A stretch of 64,000 nt of DNA. Source: Thermotoga caldifontis AZM44c09 (lineage in GTDB: Bacteria > Thermotogota > Thermotogae > Thermotogales > DSM-5069). Positions 17,889 to 27,580 of the stretch are shown here, piece by piece; positions within the stretch are counted from its first letter, which is position 1, and each line of letters begins with the position of its first letter. The stretch lies in NCBI RefSeq assembly GCF_000828655.1, contig NZ_AP014509.1:1-64000 (forward strand), written 5' to 3'. The translations under genes and the position numbers were made by a program. The notes below the pieces were generated by a model. The model saw only the letters and a list, made by a program, of their open reading frames with translations, was not told the DNA's origin and ran no database searches.

Positions 17889-17912
17889 GCGCGCAGTTGC
17901 GCGCTCTTTTTT
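17887..17912 (+). terminator. Intrinsic terminator overlapping the leuS stop
   Basis: GAGCGCGCA-GT-TGCGCGCTC forms a 9-bp stem with a nominal 2-nt loop and TTTTTT after it. The stem begins within the TGA stop of leuS (17886-17888). Ribosomes reaching the stop could interfere with folding. Confidence 0.85.
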
Positions 17913-17926
17913 CCGGAGTGATGATC

Positions 17927-19516
17927 GTGTACGACGTGCTGGTAGTGAACGGAATGGTGGTGGATGGAACGCGTAATCCCTGGTTCTACGCAGATCTGGC
18001 CATCGAAAACGGAAAGATAGTCGAGGTAGGAAAACTCGGCCGGAGGAAAGCGAAGATAGTGATCAACGCGAAGGGTATGTTCGTGTGCCCAGGTTTCATA
18101 GACATACACAGCCACTCAGACTTCTCTGCCTTCGTGAATCCTTTCTGTGAGAGCAAGCTGAGACAGGGTGTCACCACCGAACTCGTCGGAAACTGCGGTT
18201 ATTCTCTCGCCCCACTGCTGGGTGACGCACTCGAAGAAACGAAACAGTACTACAGAGACATGTACGGCGTTGAAGCGGGCTGGCAAACCGTTCAAGATTA
18301 TCTGAACGCGCTCCAGGACGCGAAACCTGCGATAAACTACGCCACCCTCGTCGGGCACGGAACGGTTCGAAAGTCCGTGATGGGGTACGAAAACAGAAAG
18401 CCCACGCCTGAAGAAATGAAGAAGATGAAGAAACTCGTGGCAGAATCCATGAGACAGGGTGCGTTCGGCATGAGCACCGGTTTGATATACCCACCGGGAA
18501 GTTTCGCAGACATTGACGAGATAGTTGAACTGTGCGAAGTTGTGCACAGGTACAATGGTTTTTACGCCACACACATGCGTAGTGAGAGTGCGAGGTTGAT
18601 CGAATCGGTTCAGGAAACGATCGGGATCGGTAAGAAGAGCAAAGTTTCCGTTCAGATCTCCCATCACAAAGCCTGCGGAGAGAAATACTTCGGCAAGGTG
18701 AAAGAAACGCTCAGGATGATAGAGCAAGCACGCGTCGAAGGTTACGACGTCACGTGCGACGTTTACCCTTACACGGCAACGTCGACCGATCTGGACGCGA
18801 TACTGCCAGACTGGGTCCACGAAGGCGGGCTCGAAAAGATGCTCGAAAGGTTGAGAGATGCGAAGATCAGAGAAAGGATCAAACAACAGATCGATCCTGT
18901 GCAGAAGGCCATGGGTGGTTACGATAAAATACACATCAGCTACGTGTTCAGCGAAAAGAACAAGCCGTTTCAGGGAAAAATCCTCAGCGAGATCGCAAAA
19001 GTTCTCAACAAAGATCCGCTCGAAACCGCGTTCGATCTCATCCTTGAAGAACGGGGTCGGGTCGGGATGATAAGGTTTGCGATGGACGAAGAGGATGTCA
19101 AGCTCGTCATCAAAAGCCCTTATTCGATGATAGGCTCGGACGGCAGTGCGCTTTCAGTTTCCGGACCGCTCTCACACGGCCATCCACATCCGAGGAACTT
19201 TGGGACCTTTGTGAGGGTGCTGGCGCGCTACGTCAGGGAGCAGAAGCTTCTGAGCGTGGAAGAAGCCGTCTGGAAGATGACGGGTTTCCCTGCGAGAAAG
19301 ATCGGACTTTTCGACAGGGGCATCCTGAGACCGAAGATGGTTGCGGACATCGTCGTGTTCGATCTGGAAAAAGTTCAGGAGCTTGCAACCTTCGAAGATC
19401 CAAAAAGGTATCCCGAAGGCATCGTGCACGTTCTCGTCAACGGAGTGGTCGTGTTGCGCGATGGACAGTTCACGGGTGAAAGACCTGGCAAGGTTCTGAG
19501 AAAGTTCAACCACTGA
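17927..19516 (+). CDS. N-acyl-D-amino-acid deacylase family amidohydrolase
   Basis: Metal-dependent amidohydrolase of 529 residues. It has [16 protein letters not shown] with the HxH metal ligands, [28 protein letters not shown] and QISHHKACG with further metal histidines, and IGSDGSALS with the catalytic Asp, ending in a composite beta domain. This is the D-aminoacylase pattern; the substrate (N-acyl-D-amino acids or a related dipeptide) cannot be told. GTG 17927 is spaced 8 nt from GGAG; ATG 17921 is also possible. Confidence 0.88.
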   Translation: MYDVLVVNGMVVDGTRNPWFYADLAIENGKIVEVGKLGRRKAKIVINAKGMFVCPGFIDIHSHSDFSAFVNPFCESKLRQGVTTELVGNCGYSLAPLLGDALEETKQYYRDMYGVEAGWQTVQDYLNALQDAKPAINYATLVGHGTVRKSVMGYENRKPTPEEMKKMKKLVAESMRQGAFGMSTGLIYPPGSFADIDEIVELCEVVHRYNGFYATHMRSESARLIESVQETIGIGKKSKVSVQISHHKACGEKYFGKVKETLRMIEQARVEGYDVTCDVYPYTATSTDLDAILPDWVHEGGLEKMLERLRDAKIRERIKQQIDPVQKAMGGYDKIHISYVFSEKNKPFQGKILSEIAKVLNKDPLETAFDLILEERGRVGMIRFAMDEEDVKLVIKSPYSMIGSDGSALSVSGPLSHGHPHPRNFGTFVRVLARYVREQKLLSVEEAVWKMTGFPARKIGLFDRGILRPKMVADIVVFDLEKVQELATFEDPKRYPEGIVHVLVNGVVVLRDGQFTGERPGKVLRKFNH

Positions 19517-19527
19517 GGAGTGATAGC

Positions 19528-20562
19528 GTGCTCGATCTTCGTTCGGACACGGTCACGAAACCGACACCTGAGATGAGAAAGGCGATGGCCGAAGCCGAAG
19601 TCGGCGACGACGTCTACGGTGAAGATCCCACAGTGAACAAACTCGAGCAACTCGCCGCGGAGATGTTCGGCAAGGAATCTGCCCTCTTCGTTGCGTCTGG
19701 AACGATGGGAAATCAGGTCAGCATCATGGCACACACGCAGCGTGGAGATGAGGTGATACTCGAAGCGGACAGCCACATCTTCTGGTACGAGGCCGGCGCC
19801 ATGTCTGTCCTCTCCGGTGTCATGCCGCACCCGATAAAAGGTAAAAACGGTGCGATGGATCCAAACGATGTCAGGAAGGCCATAAGATCGAAGGACATAC
19901 ACTTTCCAAGGACCTCACTGATAACGATAGAAAACACCCACAACAGATCGGGCGGTAGAGTCGTCCCACTGGAAAACTTCAAGGCGATATACGAGATCGC
20001 AAAAGAATATGGGATAAACGTTCACGTGGATGGAGCGAGGATCTTCAACGCCTCGATCGCGTCCAACGTTCCCGTCAAGGAGTACGCTAAGTACGCCGAT
20101 TCGCTGATGTTCTGTCTCTCCAAAGGTCTCTGTGCCCCGGTAGGTTCGATAGTCGTGGGAAGCAGGCAGTTCATCGAGAAGGCGAGAAAGGCGAGGAAGA
20201 TCCTCGGTGGGGGTATGAGACAGGCGGGCGTTCTGGCGGCGGCAGGCATCATCGCCCTGACCAGGATGGTCGATCGGTTGAAGGAAGATCACGAGAACGC
20301 GAAGTTCTTAGCGATGAAACTGAGGGAGATTGGTTATTCGGTGAACGTTGAAGATGTGGAAACGAACATGGTGATATTGAAGACCGACAATCTGAAAGTC
20401 AACGCACACCAGTTCTTGAGCGCGATGCGGGAAAAGGGTGTACTGGCAGTTGCATTTTCAGACACCTCGATACGACTCGTCACACACAACGATGTGTCGA
20501 GAGAGAATATAGAGGAAGCCCTGAACGCGTTCGAAGAACTCTTCAGAGAATTCAGACGATGA
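19528..20562 (+). CDS. ltaA: L-allo-threonine aldolase
   Basis: PLP enzyme that splits L-allo-threonine (and L-threonine) to glycine and acetaldehyde. The 344 residues match the T. maritima enzyme closely. They begin [19 protein letters not shown], carry [25 protein letters not shown] and [10 protein letters not shown], and the PLP lysine in [16 protein letters not shown] start 19528 with GAGGAGTG upstream. It follows the deacylase by 11 nt and converges on a cupin gene. Confidence 0.95.
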   Translation: MLDLRSDTVTKPTPEMRKAMAEAEVGDDVYGEDPTVNKLEQLAAEMFGKESALFVASGTMGNQVSIMAHTQRGDEVILEADSHIFWYEAGAMSVLSGVMPHPIKGKNGAMDPNDVRKAIRSKDIHFPRTSLITIENTHNRSGGRVVPLENFKAIYEIAKEYGINVHVDGARIFNASIASNVPVKEYAKYADSLMFCLSKGLCAPVGSIVVGSRQFIEKARKARKILGGGMRQAGVLAAAGIIALTRMVDRLKEDHENAKFLAMKLREIGYSVNVEDVETNMVILKTDNLKVNAHQFLSAMREKGVLAVAFSDTSIRLVTHNDVSRENIEEALNAFEELFREFRR

Positions 20563-20565
20563 AGC

Positions 20566-20883
20566 TCAGGATTTGATCATCACCAGAACCATTTTGAACT
20601 TCTCAACAGCGTTCACTGCGTGTGGCTCGTTCGCGGGCATCACTACGAATTCTCCCGCCCTGAGACGGTACGGCTTGTTCGATATCCTGATCTCACACTC
20701 ACCATCCAGAACGTACACCAGTGCATCGAACGGTGCCGTATGCTCTGAAAGCTTTTGGTCTTTGTCGAAGGCAAAGACTGTCACGTTCCCCGTCTTTTTG
20801 TCGAGGATCGTTTTGCTCACTATCGCACCATCTTGGTACTGAACCAGGTCGGAGAGCTTTCCTGAAGGTACTTCCAGAGTCAT
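20566..20883 (-). CDS. Small cupin protein
   Basis: A single cupin domain of 105 residues with metal-type histidines in KLSEHTAPFDALVYVLDGE and in motif 2 (GEFVVMPANEPHAVNA). Such small cupins may be enzymes or ligand binders; the function is unknown. AAAGGAGGG precedes ATG 20883. It is divergent from the formate dehydrogenase operon with only 69 nt between starts. Confidence 0.88.
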   Translation of the reverse strand: MTLEVPSGKLSDLVQYQDGAIVSKTILDKKTGNVTVFAFDKDQKLSEHTAPFDALVYVLDGECEIRISNKPYRLRAGEFVVMPANEPHAVNAVEKFKMVLVMIKS

Positions 20884-20911
20884 GCTTGGACCCTCCTTTT
20901 CGCAATTGTAC

Positions 20912-20917
20912 TATAAT
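20912..20917 (+). promoter_or_regulatory. -10 element of the formate dehydrogenase operon
   Basis: TATAAT lies 35 nt before the fdhA start. On the opposite strand, TATAGT (20910-20915) could serve the divergent cupin, so the two promoters would overlap and compete. No clear -35 is seen for either. Confidence 0.5.
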
Positions 20918-20952
20918 TGTGTAAAAATCACATTCCCACAGGGGGTGAAGGT

Positions 20953-23643
20953 ATGATCATCTTCATTAACGATCGAGCATACGAAGCCAGGGAAGGTCAG
21001 ACCATCTATGATGTTGCGATAGCAAACAACATAGACACACCAATTCTGTGCCACCATCCCGCACTGGAACCTATAGGTGCCTGCCGGATCTGCGTTGTTG
21101 AAGTACAGGGTATGAAAAACCTGCAAACGGCGTGCACGACGAAGGTGACTGACGGAATGCGTATCTACACCAACACAGAGAGAGTCATCAAAGCAAGGCG
21201 CATGAACCTCTTTTTACTCCTGAAGGTTCATCCAAACGATTGTATGACGTGCGACGCAAATGGAAACTGTAAATTACAGGATCTCGCCTACCTGTACAAT
21301 GTAAAAGTTCCCATAGACCAGATCGAGCTGAGGAATCTCCCGATCGATGACAGCAACCCGTTCATAGTGAGAGATTTGAACAAGTGCATCCAGTGTCAGC
21401 TATGTGTCAGGGTATGCGACGAGATAGAGAACATGTCCATCTACTCCATGGTGGAAAGAGGGTACGAAACTTTACCCCAACCAGCCTTCAATTTGCCACT
21501 CGCAGAAAGTGGTTGTGTCTTCTGTGGCCAGTGTGCCACTGTCTGTCCTGTCGGTGCGATAGTGGAGAAACCTGCCCTTGGGAAAGCCAGATGGTGGCAG
21601 GTGAAAAAGACCACGACAGTTTGTCCTTACTGTGGGGTTGGTTGTCTGATAGATGTGTACACCCACAAGCAAGAAGTCGTACGCGTTCATGGGTCTGGTT
21701 ACAATCCAGACGTAAACGATGGTGTTGCCACGTGTGTAAAGGGCAAATTTGGTTTAGACTTTGTGAATGATCCCGCAAGACTCAAGAAACCTCTGATCAA
21801 GAAAGATGGAAAGTTCGTCGAGACCGATTGGGAAGAAGCTCTCGATTATGCGGTTCAAGGGCTTAAGAAAGTCATAGAGAAGTACGGTCCGGAAAGCGTG
21901 GGAATTCTTTCCTCTGCGAAGTGTACCAACGAGGAGAATTACCTAATGCAGAAGTTCGCCCGTGCGGTCATCAAGACGCCCCATGTGGATCACTGCGCCA
22001 GACTCTGCCATGCCTCAACTGTAGCAGGATTGGCACGAGCTTTTGGTAGCGGAGCAATGACGAATAGCCTGAAGGACATCCTCGAGGCCGAAGTCATTCT
22101 TGTAACTGGTTCTAACACGACAGAAGCTCATCCTGTCTACGGTTCAAGGATTAAGAGGGCTGTCAGGAAAGGCACCAAACTCATCGTTGCCGATCCAAGA
22201 AAGATTGAGCTGGTCAAGTATGCGACGATCTGGTTACGGCAGAGACCAGGAACCGATGTGGCCCTGTTCAACGCAATGCTCAATGTGATCATCAAGGAAG
22301 ATTTGATCGATGAGAAATTCATCGCTGAAAGAACGACAAATTTCGAAGAAGTTAAGAAGGCCATCGAAAAATACACTCCGGAGTACGTCGAACAAATCAC
22401 GGGAGTACCAAAAGAAAAAATCGTTCAGGCCGCTCGTCTGTATGCGTCAGCGAAGAGGGCTGCAATAGTCTACGCAATGGGAATAACACAACACGAGCAC
22501 GGTGTGGACAACGTTCTCGCTTTAGCCAACTTGGCACTTGCAACCGGGAACATCGGAAAACCTGGAGCAGGGGTGAATCCACTCAGAGGACAAAACAACG
22601 TCCAGGGAGCTTGTGACATGGGGGCTCTACCCGATGTGCTGCCTGGATATCAAAGAGTGACCGACGCACAGGTTGTTGAGAAATTCGAAAAGGCCTGGAA
22701 AACGACTATCCCAGCCAAAGTTGGCCTCACGGTTGTCGAGATGATCCATGCAGCTCTGGAAGGTAAGATAAAAGCCATGGTCATAATGGGAGAAAACCCG
22801 AGACTTTCGGACCCGGACGCATCTGTCGTGGACGAGGCGCTCTCACGACTCGAGTTTTTCGTGTCCATAGACATGTTCGTAAATGAAACGAACAAACATG
22901 CTCACGTCGTATTCCCAGCGGCTTCTTTTCTGGAAAAAGACGGTACCTTCACCAACACCGAACGACGCGTTCAGTTACTCAGAAAAGCTTTCGAGCCAAT
23001 AGGTGAGAGCAAGCCAGACTGGCAGATCATAATGGAACTCTCCAGAAGGTTTGGCTACCACATGGAGTACCGTTCAACGGCCGAAATCATGGAAGAAATC
23101 AGATCACTCACGCCCATCTACGGTGGAATAACACACGAAAGAATAGAGCTCCTGAAGGGCATACAGTGGCCTTGCAGAACCACAGAAGATACTGGAACGC
23201 CCATACTTCACACCAGCAGGTTCAACACACCCGACGGTAAAGCGAAGTTCCACGTTGTTGAGTACAGACCTTCTCCTGAGCTTCCGGACGATGAATATCC
23301 TTTTTTCCTCACCACAGGTCGATACCTGTTCCATTTCCATACCGGTACCATGACTCGAAGAAGCACTATTGCGAAATACACGAACGAGCCGTTCATCGAA
23401 ATCAACCCTGTGGATGCCGAGAAGCTAGGTATCAAGAACGGTGACGAAGTGTACGTGGTGTCGCGACGTGGAAAGGTGAAGGGTAAAGCGAAAGTCACAG
23501 AAAGAGTGCCACCAAAGACTGTTTTCAGTACTTTCCACTTCTACGAAACACCCATAAATGAACTCACCATGGCAAATCCGCTGGATCCTATTGCAAAGAT
23601 ACCGAATTTTAAAGTCTCAGCTGTGAGGATTGAGAAAGCTTGA
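20953..23643 (+). CDS. fdhA: Formate dehydrogenase, Mo/W-bis-PGD catalytic subunit
   Basis: An 896-residue iron-sulphur molybdo/tungsto-enzyme oxidising formate or reducing CO2. N-terminal part, NuoG-like: a 2Fe-2S domain (Cys 33, 44, 47 and one near 61), a His-Cys 4Fe-4S motif (HPNDCMTC...C) and two 4Fe-4S motifs (CIQCQLCVRVC, CVFCGQCATVC). Catalytic part: CPYCGVGC, then VDHCARLCHASTVAG with Cys352 where many enzymes have selenocysteine, and a C-terminal dinucleotide-binding domain. ATG 20953 has GGGGGTGAAGG upstream. First of a five-gene overlapping operon. Confidence 0.94.
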   Translation: MIIFINDRAYEAREGQTIYDVAIANNIDTPILCHHPALEPIGACRICVVEVQGMKNLQTACTTKVTDGMRIYTNTERVIKARRMNLFLLLKVHPNDCMTCDANGNCKLQDLAYLYNVKVPIDQIELRNLPIDDSNPFIVRDLNKCIQCQLCVRVCDEIENMSIYSMVERGYETLPQPAFNLPLAESGCVFCGQCATVCPVGAIVEKPALGKARWWQVKKTTTVCPYCGVGCLIDVYTHKQEVVRVHGSGYNPDVNDGVATCVKGKFGLDFVNDPARLKKPLIKKDGKFVETDWEEALDYAVQGLKKVIEKYGPESVGILSSAKCTNEENYLMQKFARAVIKTPHVDHCARLCHASTVAGLARAFGSGAMTNSLKDILEAEVILVTGSNTTEAHPVYGSRIKRAVRKGTKLIVADPRKIELVKYATIWLRQRPGTDVALFNAMLNVIIKEDLIDEKFIAERTTNFEEVKKAIEKYTPEYVEQITGVPKEKIVQAARLYASAKRAAIVYAMGITQHEHGVDNVLALANLALATGNIGKPGAGVNPLRGQNNVQGACDMGALPDVLPGYQRVTDAQVVEKFEKAWKTTIPAKVGLTVVEMIHAALEGKIKAMVIMGENPRLSDPDASVVDEALSRLEFFVSIDMFVNETNKHAHVVFPAASFLEKDGTFTNTERRVQLLRKAFEPIGESKPDWQIIMELSRRFGYHMEYRSTAEIMEEIRSLTPIYGGITHERIELLKGIQWPCRTTEDTGTPILHTSRFNTPDGKAKFHVVEYRPSPELPDDEYPFFLTTGRYLFHFHTGTMTRRSTIAKYTNEPFIEINPVDAEKLGIKNGDEVYVVSRRGKVKGKAKVTERVPPKTVFSTFHFYETPINELTMANPLDPIAKIPNFKVSAVRIEKA

Positions 23644-24206
23644 TAGCCATCGTACTGAATGGTGGTAGTTCCCACAGGTTCGGTTCTGATAAATGTAGTT
23701 ATGTCTTCCGCTCGAAGCCGATGATAGAAAACGTGGTAGAAAGGCTCAGGCTCGTTTTCGATCGTGTCGTGCTGGTTGGAAGGACTTATGGAGACTTCGA
23801 GTGTATCGAAGATGAGCTTTGTCGTGGGCCCGTCGGTGGTGTGATGATAGCCTTGCAACGTTTGAAAGATGACGTTTTCGCTGTTGGTTGTGACATGCCA
23901 CTTCTACAACCACACGTTATCAGTTTCATGTGGGAAGTGTTCCGAAGCGGCGACTCAGATGCCGTTGTAGCGAGATTTTGCGATGGGATACACCCGCTGC
24001 ACGCTTTCTATTCAGTGAGGATGATGGAACATTTTCGGTGGAGCATTGAGCAAGGTGACGGCTCTTTCAGATCAGCCCTCGAGCGTGCAAAGGTTGTCTG
24101 GCTGTCGGAAAAGCATCTCTCGCACCTACCCAACTGGCACGAAAGCTTCTTCAACGTGAACGTTCCGAGCGATCTCAATAGAATTGGGGTGGAAGAGTGC
24201 TGCTGA
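23640..24206 (+). CDS. mobA: Molybdenum cofactor guanylyltransferase-like protein
   Basis: Transfers GMP to molybdopterin to make the MGD cofactor that formate dehydrogenase needs. The 188-residue product has the nucleotidyltransferase start IVLNGGSSHRFGSDK (LxGGxSxRxGxDK), GPVGGVMIAL and the metal motif VGCDMPLLQPHVI. TTG 23640 overlaps the fdhA stop (TTGA). Placement between fdhA and fdhD supports the cofactor role. Confidence 0.9.
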   Translation: MIAIVLNGGSSHRFGSDKCSYVFRSKPMIENVVERLRLVFDRVVLVGRTYGDFECIEDELCRGPVGGVMIALQRLKDDVFAVGCDMPLLQPHVISFMWEVFRSGDSDAVVARFCDGIHPLHAFYSVRMMEHFRWSIEQGDGSFRSALERAKVVWLSEKHLSHLPNWHESFFNVNVPSDLNRIGVEECC

Positions 24207-24883
24207 AGATCTTAAGGATAGAATCCAGTGGTAACTGTGTGATCATGAACGATGAGCTGATCGAAGACTCGCTTCTGGATTTCTATGTGAATGACGTTTG
24301 TGTAGAACGGTTTCATTGCCTGGCACAGGACCTTGAGGAACTCGCGCTCGGTCATCTGATATACATGGGTACAAGGCCTAACAGATGGAGCGTGAGGATC
24401 GACAACCGTTCGATAAGAATCTTTCTGGAAGATCACCAGAAAGTTGAAGATGAACTTTTGCCTTTCAAGACAAAAGTGAGCGCAAGAAAGATCATAGAGG
24501 CAATGGAAGACCTTCTGAATGACCCACTGCATAAAACGACCGGTGCGGTACACATCGCAGGATTGTACGATAAAGATGGGAAAAGATTGGTGAGGTTCGA
24601 AGACGTTGGCAGACACAACGTTGTCGATAAAGTGATCGGCTGGATAGTGAAGAACGACGTGCCGGCCGAAGGGAAAATGTTGCTTTGCAGCGGTAGACTT
24701 CCGGCGGACATGGTGTTGAAATGTGTCAGGGCAAGGGTGGAAATTCTGGCATCAAAAGCCCCAGCCTTGATGAGCGCGATAGGGATGGCCCAGCGTTACG
24801 GTCTCACGCTGATCGGCTTCGTGAGGGAAAAGCGAATGAACGTGTACACAAACCCAAGCAGGATAGAGGAGGTGTCCGTATGA
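24197..24883 (+). CDS. fdhD: Formate dehydrogenase accessory protein FdhD
   Basis: FdhD transfers sulphur to the metal cofactor of formate dehydrogenase. The 228 residues contain the family signatures LALGHLIYMG, TGAVHIAGLY, FEDVGRHNVVDKVIGW and TLIGFVREKRMNVY. The mid-protein CxxC loop that carries persulphide in E. coli FdhD is absent: that stretch reads LLPFKTKVSARKII. Remaining cysteines (14, 35, 41 and two C-terminal) are not arranged as CxxC. The start GTG 24197 overlaps mobA by 10 nt. Confidence 0.9.
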   Translation: MLLKILRIESSGNCVIMNDELIEDSLLDFYVNDVCVERFHCLAQDLEELALGHLIYMGTRPNRWSVRIDNRSIRIFLEDHQKVEDELLPFKTKVSARKIIEAMEDLLNDPLHKTTGAVHIAGLYDKDGKRLVRFEDVGRHNVVDKVIGWIVKNDVPAEGKMLLCSGRLPADMVLKCVRARVEILASKAPALMSAIGMAQRYGLTLIGFVREKRMNVYTNPSRIEEVSV

Positions 24884-25683
24884 AGTCACCTGTTGAGGTT
24901 CAAAAAGCTCTCATCGAAGAGGTTGGTGTGAAGAAAGCGAACCTCAGCTTCACTCAAATGGCTTTGCTCGGTGTCCTCGCAGGCATGTACATAGGTTTTG
25001 GTGGGATCATGGCGCTCACTGCCATGACTCAGGTAGAACCGTACGGGTTGAAGAAAGTCCTGGGTGGCGCTGTCTTCACTGTGGGCCTGATGCTTGTTGT
25101 CATCGCCGGTGCGGAGCTGTTCACGGGTAACGTGCTGATGCTTGGTTCACTGTACGCGCGAAAGATTTCACTCAAACAGATGCTCAGGAACTGGATCGTT
25201 GTCTACATTTTCAACTTGATAGGTTCCCTATTGATAGCATGGATGCTCGTTCAAACTAAACTGTGGGGTTCGGCAGGTGCGATCAACGATTTTGGAAAGA
25301 CCGCGATATCGGTTGCAAACGCGAAAGTGTCGGCCAGCTTCGGTGCCATATTCTTCAGAGGAATTCTGTGCAACATTCTGGTCGATCTCGCAGTGATTCT
25401 GGCTCTCGCTGCAGACAGCGTTGAAGGTAAGATACTGGGCATCTTTTTCCCGATCATGACCTTCGTTGCCATCGGTTTTGAGCACAGTGTTGCAAACATG
25501 TCGTTGATACCGATCGGTCTTTTCATAAAATCTGCTTCAGGTTTCGGACCGGAAACACTCACGTGGGCTGGATTCTGGAAGAACATCGCTGCAGCAACTC
25601 TGGGTAACATCGTTGGTCCTGGTGTATTCACTGCGCTGTTCTACTATCTGAGCTACTACAGACCAAACGTTCAAAAAGGTTGA
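24880..25683 (+). CDS. focA: Formate/nitrite transporter (FNT family)
   Basis: Pentameric channel, probably for formate beside its dehydrogenase. The 267-residue protein has about six membrane segments, with the family patterns GVLAGMYIGFGGIMALTA, GAELFTGNVLML, RGILCNILVDLAV and FEHSVANMSLIP. ATG 24880 overlaps the fdhD stop (ATGA) and has AGGAGGTG upstream. Formate rather than nitrite is inferred from the operon. Confidence 0.92.
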   Translation: MKSPVEVQKALIEEVGVKKANLSFTQMALLGVLAGMYIGFGGIMALTAMTQVEPYGLKKVLGGAVFTVGLMLVVIAGAELFTGNVLMLGSLYARKISLKQMLRNWIVVYIFNLIGSLLIAWMLVQTKLWGSAGAINDFGKTAISVANAKVSASFGAIFFRGILCNILVDLAVILALAADSVEGKILGIFFPIMTFVAIGFEHSVANMSLIPIGLFIKSASGFGPETLTWAGFWKNIAAATLGNIVGPGVFTALFYYLSYYRPNVQKG

Positions 25684-25745
25684 AGGTTCAGCCGTTCACT
25701 CACGTTCCAACTTCAACCCTTGATCGAGAAGGGGGGTATGCGTTC

Positions 25746-26213
25746 ATGCTGCTGAAAGTTTTTGCATTCGGTCTTGTGCTCATTTGTTGTGGCTTACTGG
25801 CACAGGAACTTTTTTGCCTGAGTCATCCTTCGATCGACACCATTCAGAAATGGGACGAATCTGCGGTTTTCATCACTTTATCGTACGTCTCGGGTGGATT
25901 CGTACCTCACAGATCGAAGCTGTATATACAAAAAGTTAATGGTCGTTTCGTGTGCAGAAAGATTACAACAATGTCAGAGTCCTTCTTTGAGCTCGATCGA
26001 GAACGCATCATGAAAGTTTTGGATTATCTGAGATTCCTCCCCCCAAACACTGTCCTCGGTGAGCCCAGGACCAACTGTGACATGTACAGGGTAACAGCGT
26101 TGCTTGAGAACGGAAGCGTCGTCATCTTGACCATTTATACGCCCCCGGGATCATCAATCGAACTTCCGGATGAACTTGCCAACTTGCTCGCTCTGGTGAG
26201 AGAAACACCGTGA
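25746..26213 (+). CDS. Small exported protein after the formate transporter
   Basis: The frame opens at a TTG (25680) overlapping the transporter stop, but ATG 25746 is preferred. It follows GGGGGG at good spacing and starts with a clear signal or anchor segment (MLLKVFAFGLVLICCGLLAQ); a Cys in that segment does not form a clear lipobox. The mature ~130 residues match nothing I recognise. It closes the formate operon. Confidence 0.7.
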   Translation: MLLKVFAFGLVLICCGLLAQELFCLSHPSIDTIQKWDESAVFITLSYVSGGFVPHRSKLYIQKVNGRFVCRKITTMSESFFELDRERIMKVLDYLRFLPPNTVLGEPRTNCDMYRVTALLENGSVVILTIYTPPGSSIELPDELANLLALVRETP

Positions 26214-26809
26214 GATTCAAGCCCCCACAACCAGTTCGTATCTTTGTACAAACAAAAAGAAAAAGCGGGCCATGCCCGCTTAGGTTTCTTCACCATCCTT
26301 GATTCACCATCGAAAAATGTGTTACCGGCTTTCACTGTCTCTTTCTGGAAGATATTCTTCAAAGGTGTTCGGTTTGGACCGAAAACCGTGACGGTCAATC
26401 CGAAACCCGAATGGGTAGACTTATCCCACTGTACGCTGTGGTTCTGAGAGCTTTCAGTCCGGCGCGCCTTTCCACTACATATATACGGAGTGATAAAAAC
26501 TAACATTCGAGGTGAACTCTCTTTCCAGAAGGTAAAAAACACACGCAAGTTTCAAAACCCCGCCTCGAATCAAACATGCAAGAATGCACGATCGAAAACG
26601 AACGATGGGAGACTTCCAGACACATCGAACGACCAAACTGAAGAAGTCACATCTATCGAACTTGAAAGTGTGCTTATTCCCAGAGGCCTGTACCTCATCG
26701 ACGCGATCGAACAGATCGAACACATCCACTCATTCGGAACGAACCCAGAAAAAAGATATCCGAGCCCGAAGTCGTCCTGGTGGCTTCAAAGCCGACGATT
26801 CGTTCATAC
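26214..26809. other. 600-base gap without a convincing gene
   Basis: Between the formate operon (plus) and the SDR gene (minus). It holds the minus-strand terminator at 26263-26281. Frames at 26490-26822 (plus) and 26475-26729 (minus) have odd, shadow-like composition. A minus frame at about 26290-26548 reads more like protein (GLTVTVFGPNRTPLKNI, KAGNTFFDGESRMVKK) and might be a remnant or a small gene; I could not assign it. Confidence 0.5.
26250..26281 (-). terminator. Intrinsic terminator for the minus-strand unit
   Basis: AAGCGGGC-CAT-GCCCGCTT forms a perfect 8-bp stem. Read on the minus strand it is followed by a long U-rich tract (complement of the A-rich 26250-26264), so it ends transcripts from the SDR/agmatine deiminase side. 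Confidence 0.75.
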
Positions 26810-27580
26810 TCACTCAACGTAGATCATCTTCACGGTCATGCCTCCATCGACTGTGAAGTTGACACCCGTGATGAATCCAGATTTTTCGTTGTCCGCCAGG
26901 AACAAGCACAGGTTCGCGATGTCCATGGGATCTCCGACGCGACCCGCCGGGTGTTGTTCGTGATCGATCGGCCTCAATTCTGGCTCTTTCCTCAGAGAGC
27001 CCTTCTTCCACCTCGACGTCTCTATCCATCCCGGACTGATGCACACGACCCTGATTCTGTATTTGGCCAGGCTTATCGCGAGTGAATGGGTCAACGCAAC
27101 CACACCGCCCTTGGATGCGGAGTAGGGCTCGGTGTCTGGCTCCGACATGAATGCCCTCGTGCTGGCGATGTTTATTATGACCCCACCGCCTCTCTTGATC
27201 ATCTGCTCGCTGCAATAACGTGCGCAGATGTAAGGACCTGTCAGGTTCACACGTATGACCTTTTCCCACTCCTCAAGAGTCCTTTCAAAAATACTCTTCG
27301 TGGAACTTATGGCTGCGTTGTTCACCAGAACATCCACACCACCGTAAAACTGCAGGGTCTGTTCGACCATCCTCTTGACGGATCCTTCGTCAGACACATC
27401 GGTTCTTATGAACTTCACATCGTACCCGCTGGACCTCAGAATGCTCTCACGCTCGATCCCAGCCTCTTCGTCTATCTCTGCGATCACCACTTTCATACCG
27501 TTCTGCGCGAACACTTGGGCTATGGCGGCACCTATGCCCTGCCCACCGCCCGTCACGATCGCCACCCTGTTCTTCAACAT
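26810..27580 (-). CDS. Short-chain dehydrogenase/reductase
   Basis: Classical SDR of 256 residues. It has [16 protein letters not shown] (cofactor site), NNAA, the serine in INIAST, the catalytic YSASKGG (YxxxK) and CISPGWIET. An acidic residue after the second strand ([11 protein letters not shown]) suggests NAD(H) preference. The substrate cannot be read from sequence. ATG 27580 follows AGGGGTGAG and overlaps the agmatine deiminase end by 7 nt. Confidence 0.9.
   Translation of the reverse strand: MLKNRVAIVTGGGQGIGAAIAQVFAQNGMKVVIAEIDEEAGIERESILRSSGYDVKFIRTDVSDEGSVKRMVEQTLQFYGGVDVLVNNAAISSTKSIFERTLEEWEKVIRVNLTGPYICARYCSEQMIKRGGGVIINIASTRAFMSEPDTEPYSASKGGVVALTHSLAISLAKYRIRVVCISPGWIETSRWKKGSLRKEPELRPIDHEQHPAGRVGDPMDIANLCLFLADNEKSGFITGVNFTVDGGMTVKMIYVE

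Noticed and set aside
26490-26822. Plus-strand frame of 110 codons
   Set aside because: Low-complexity, unlike proteins in this window, no ribosome site, and it runs into the SDR gene end.
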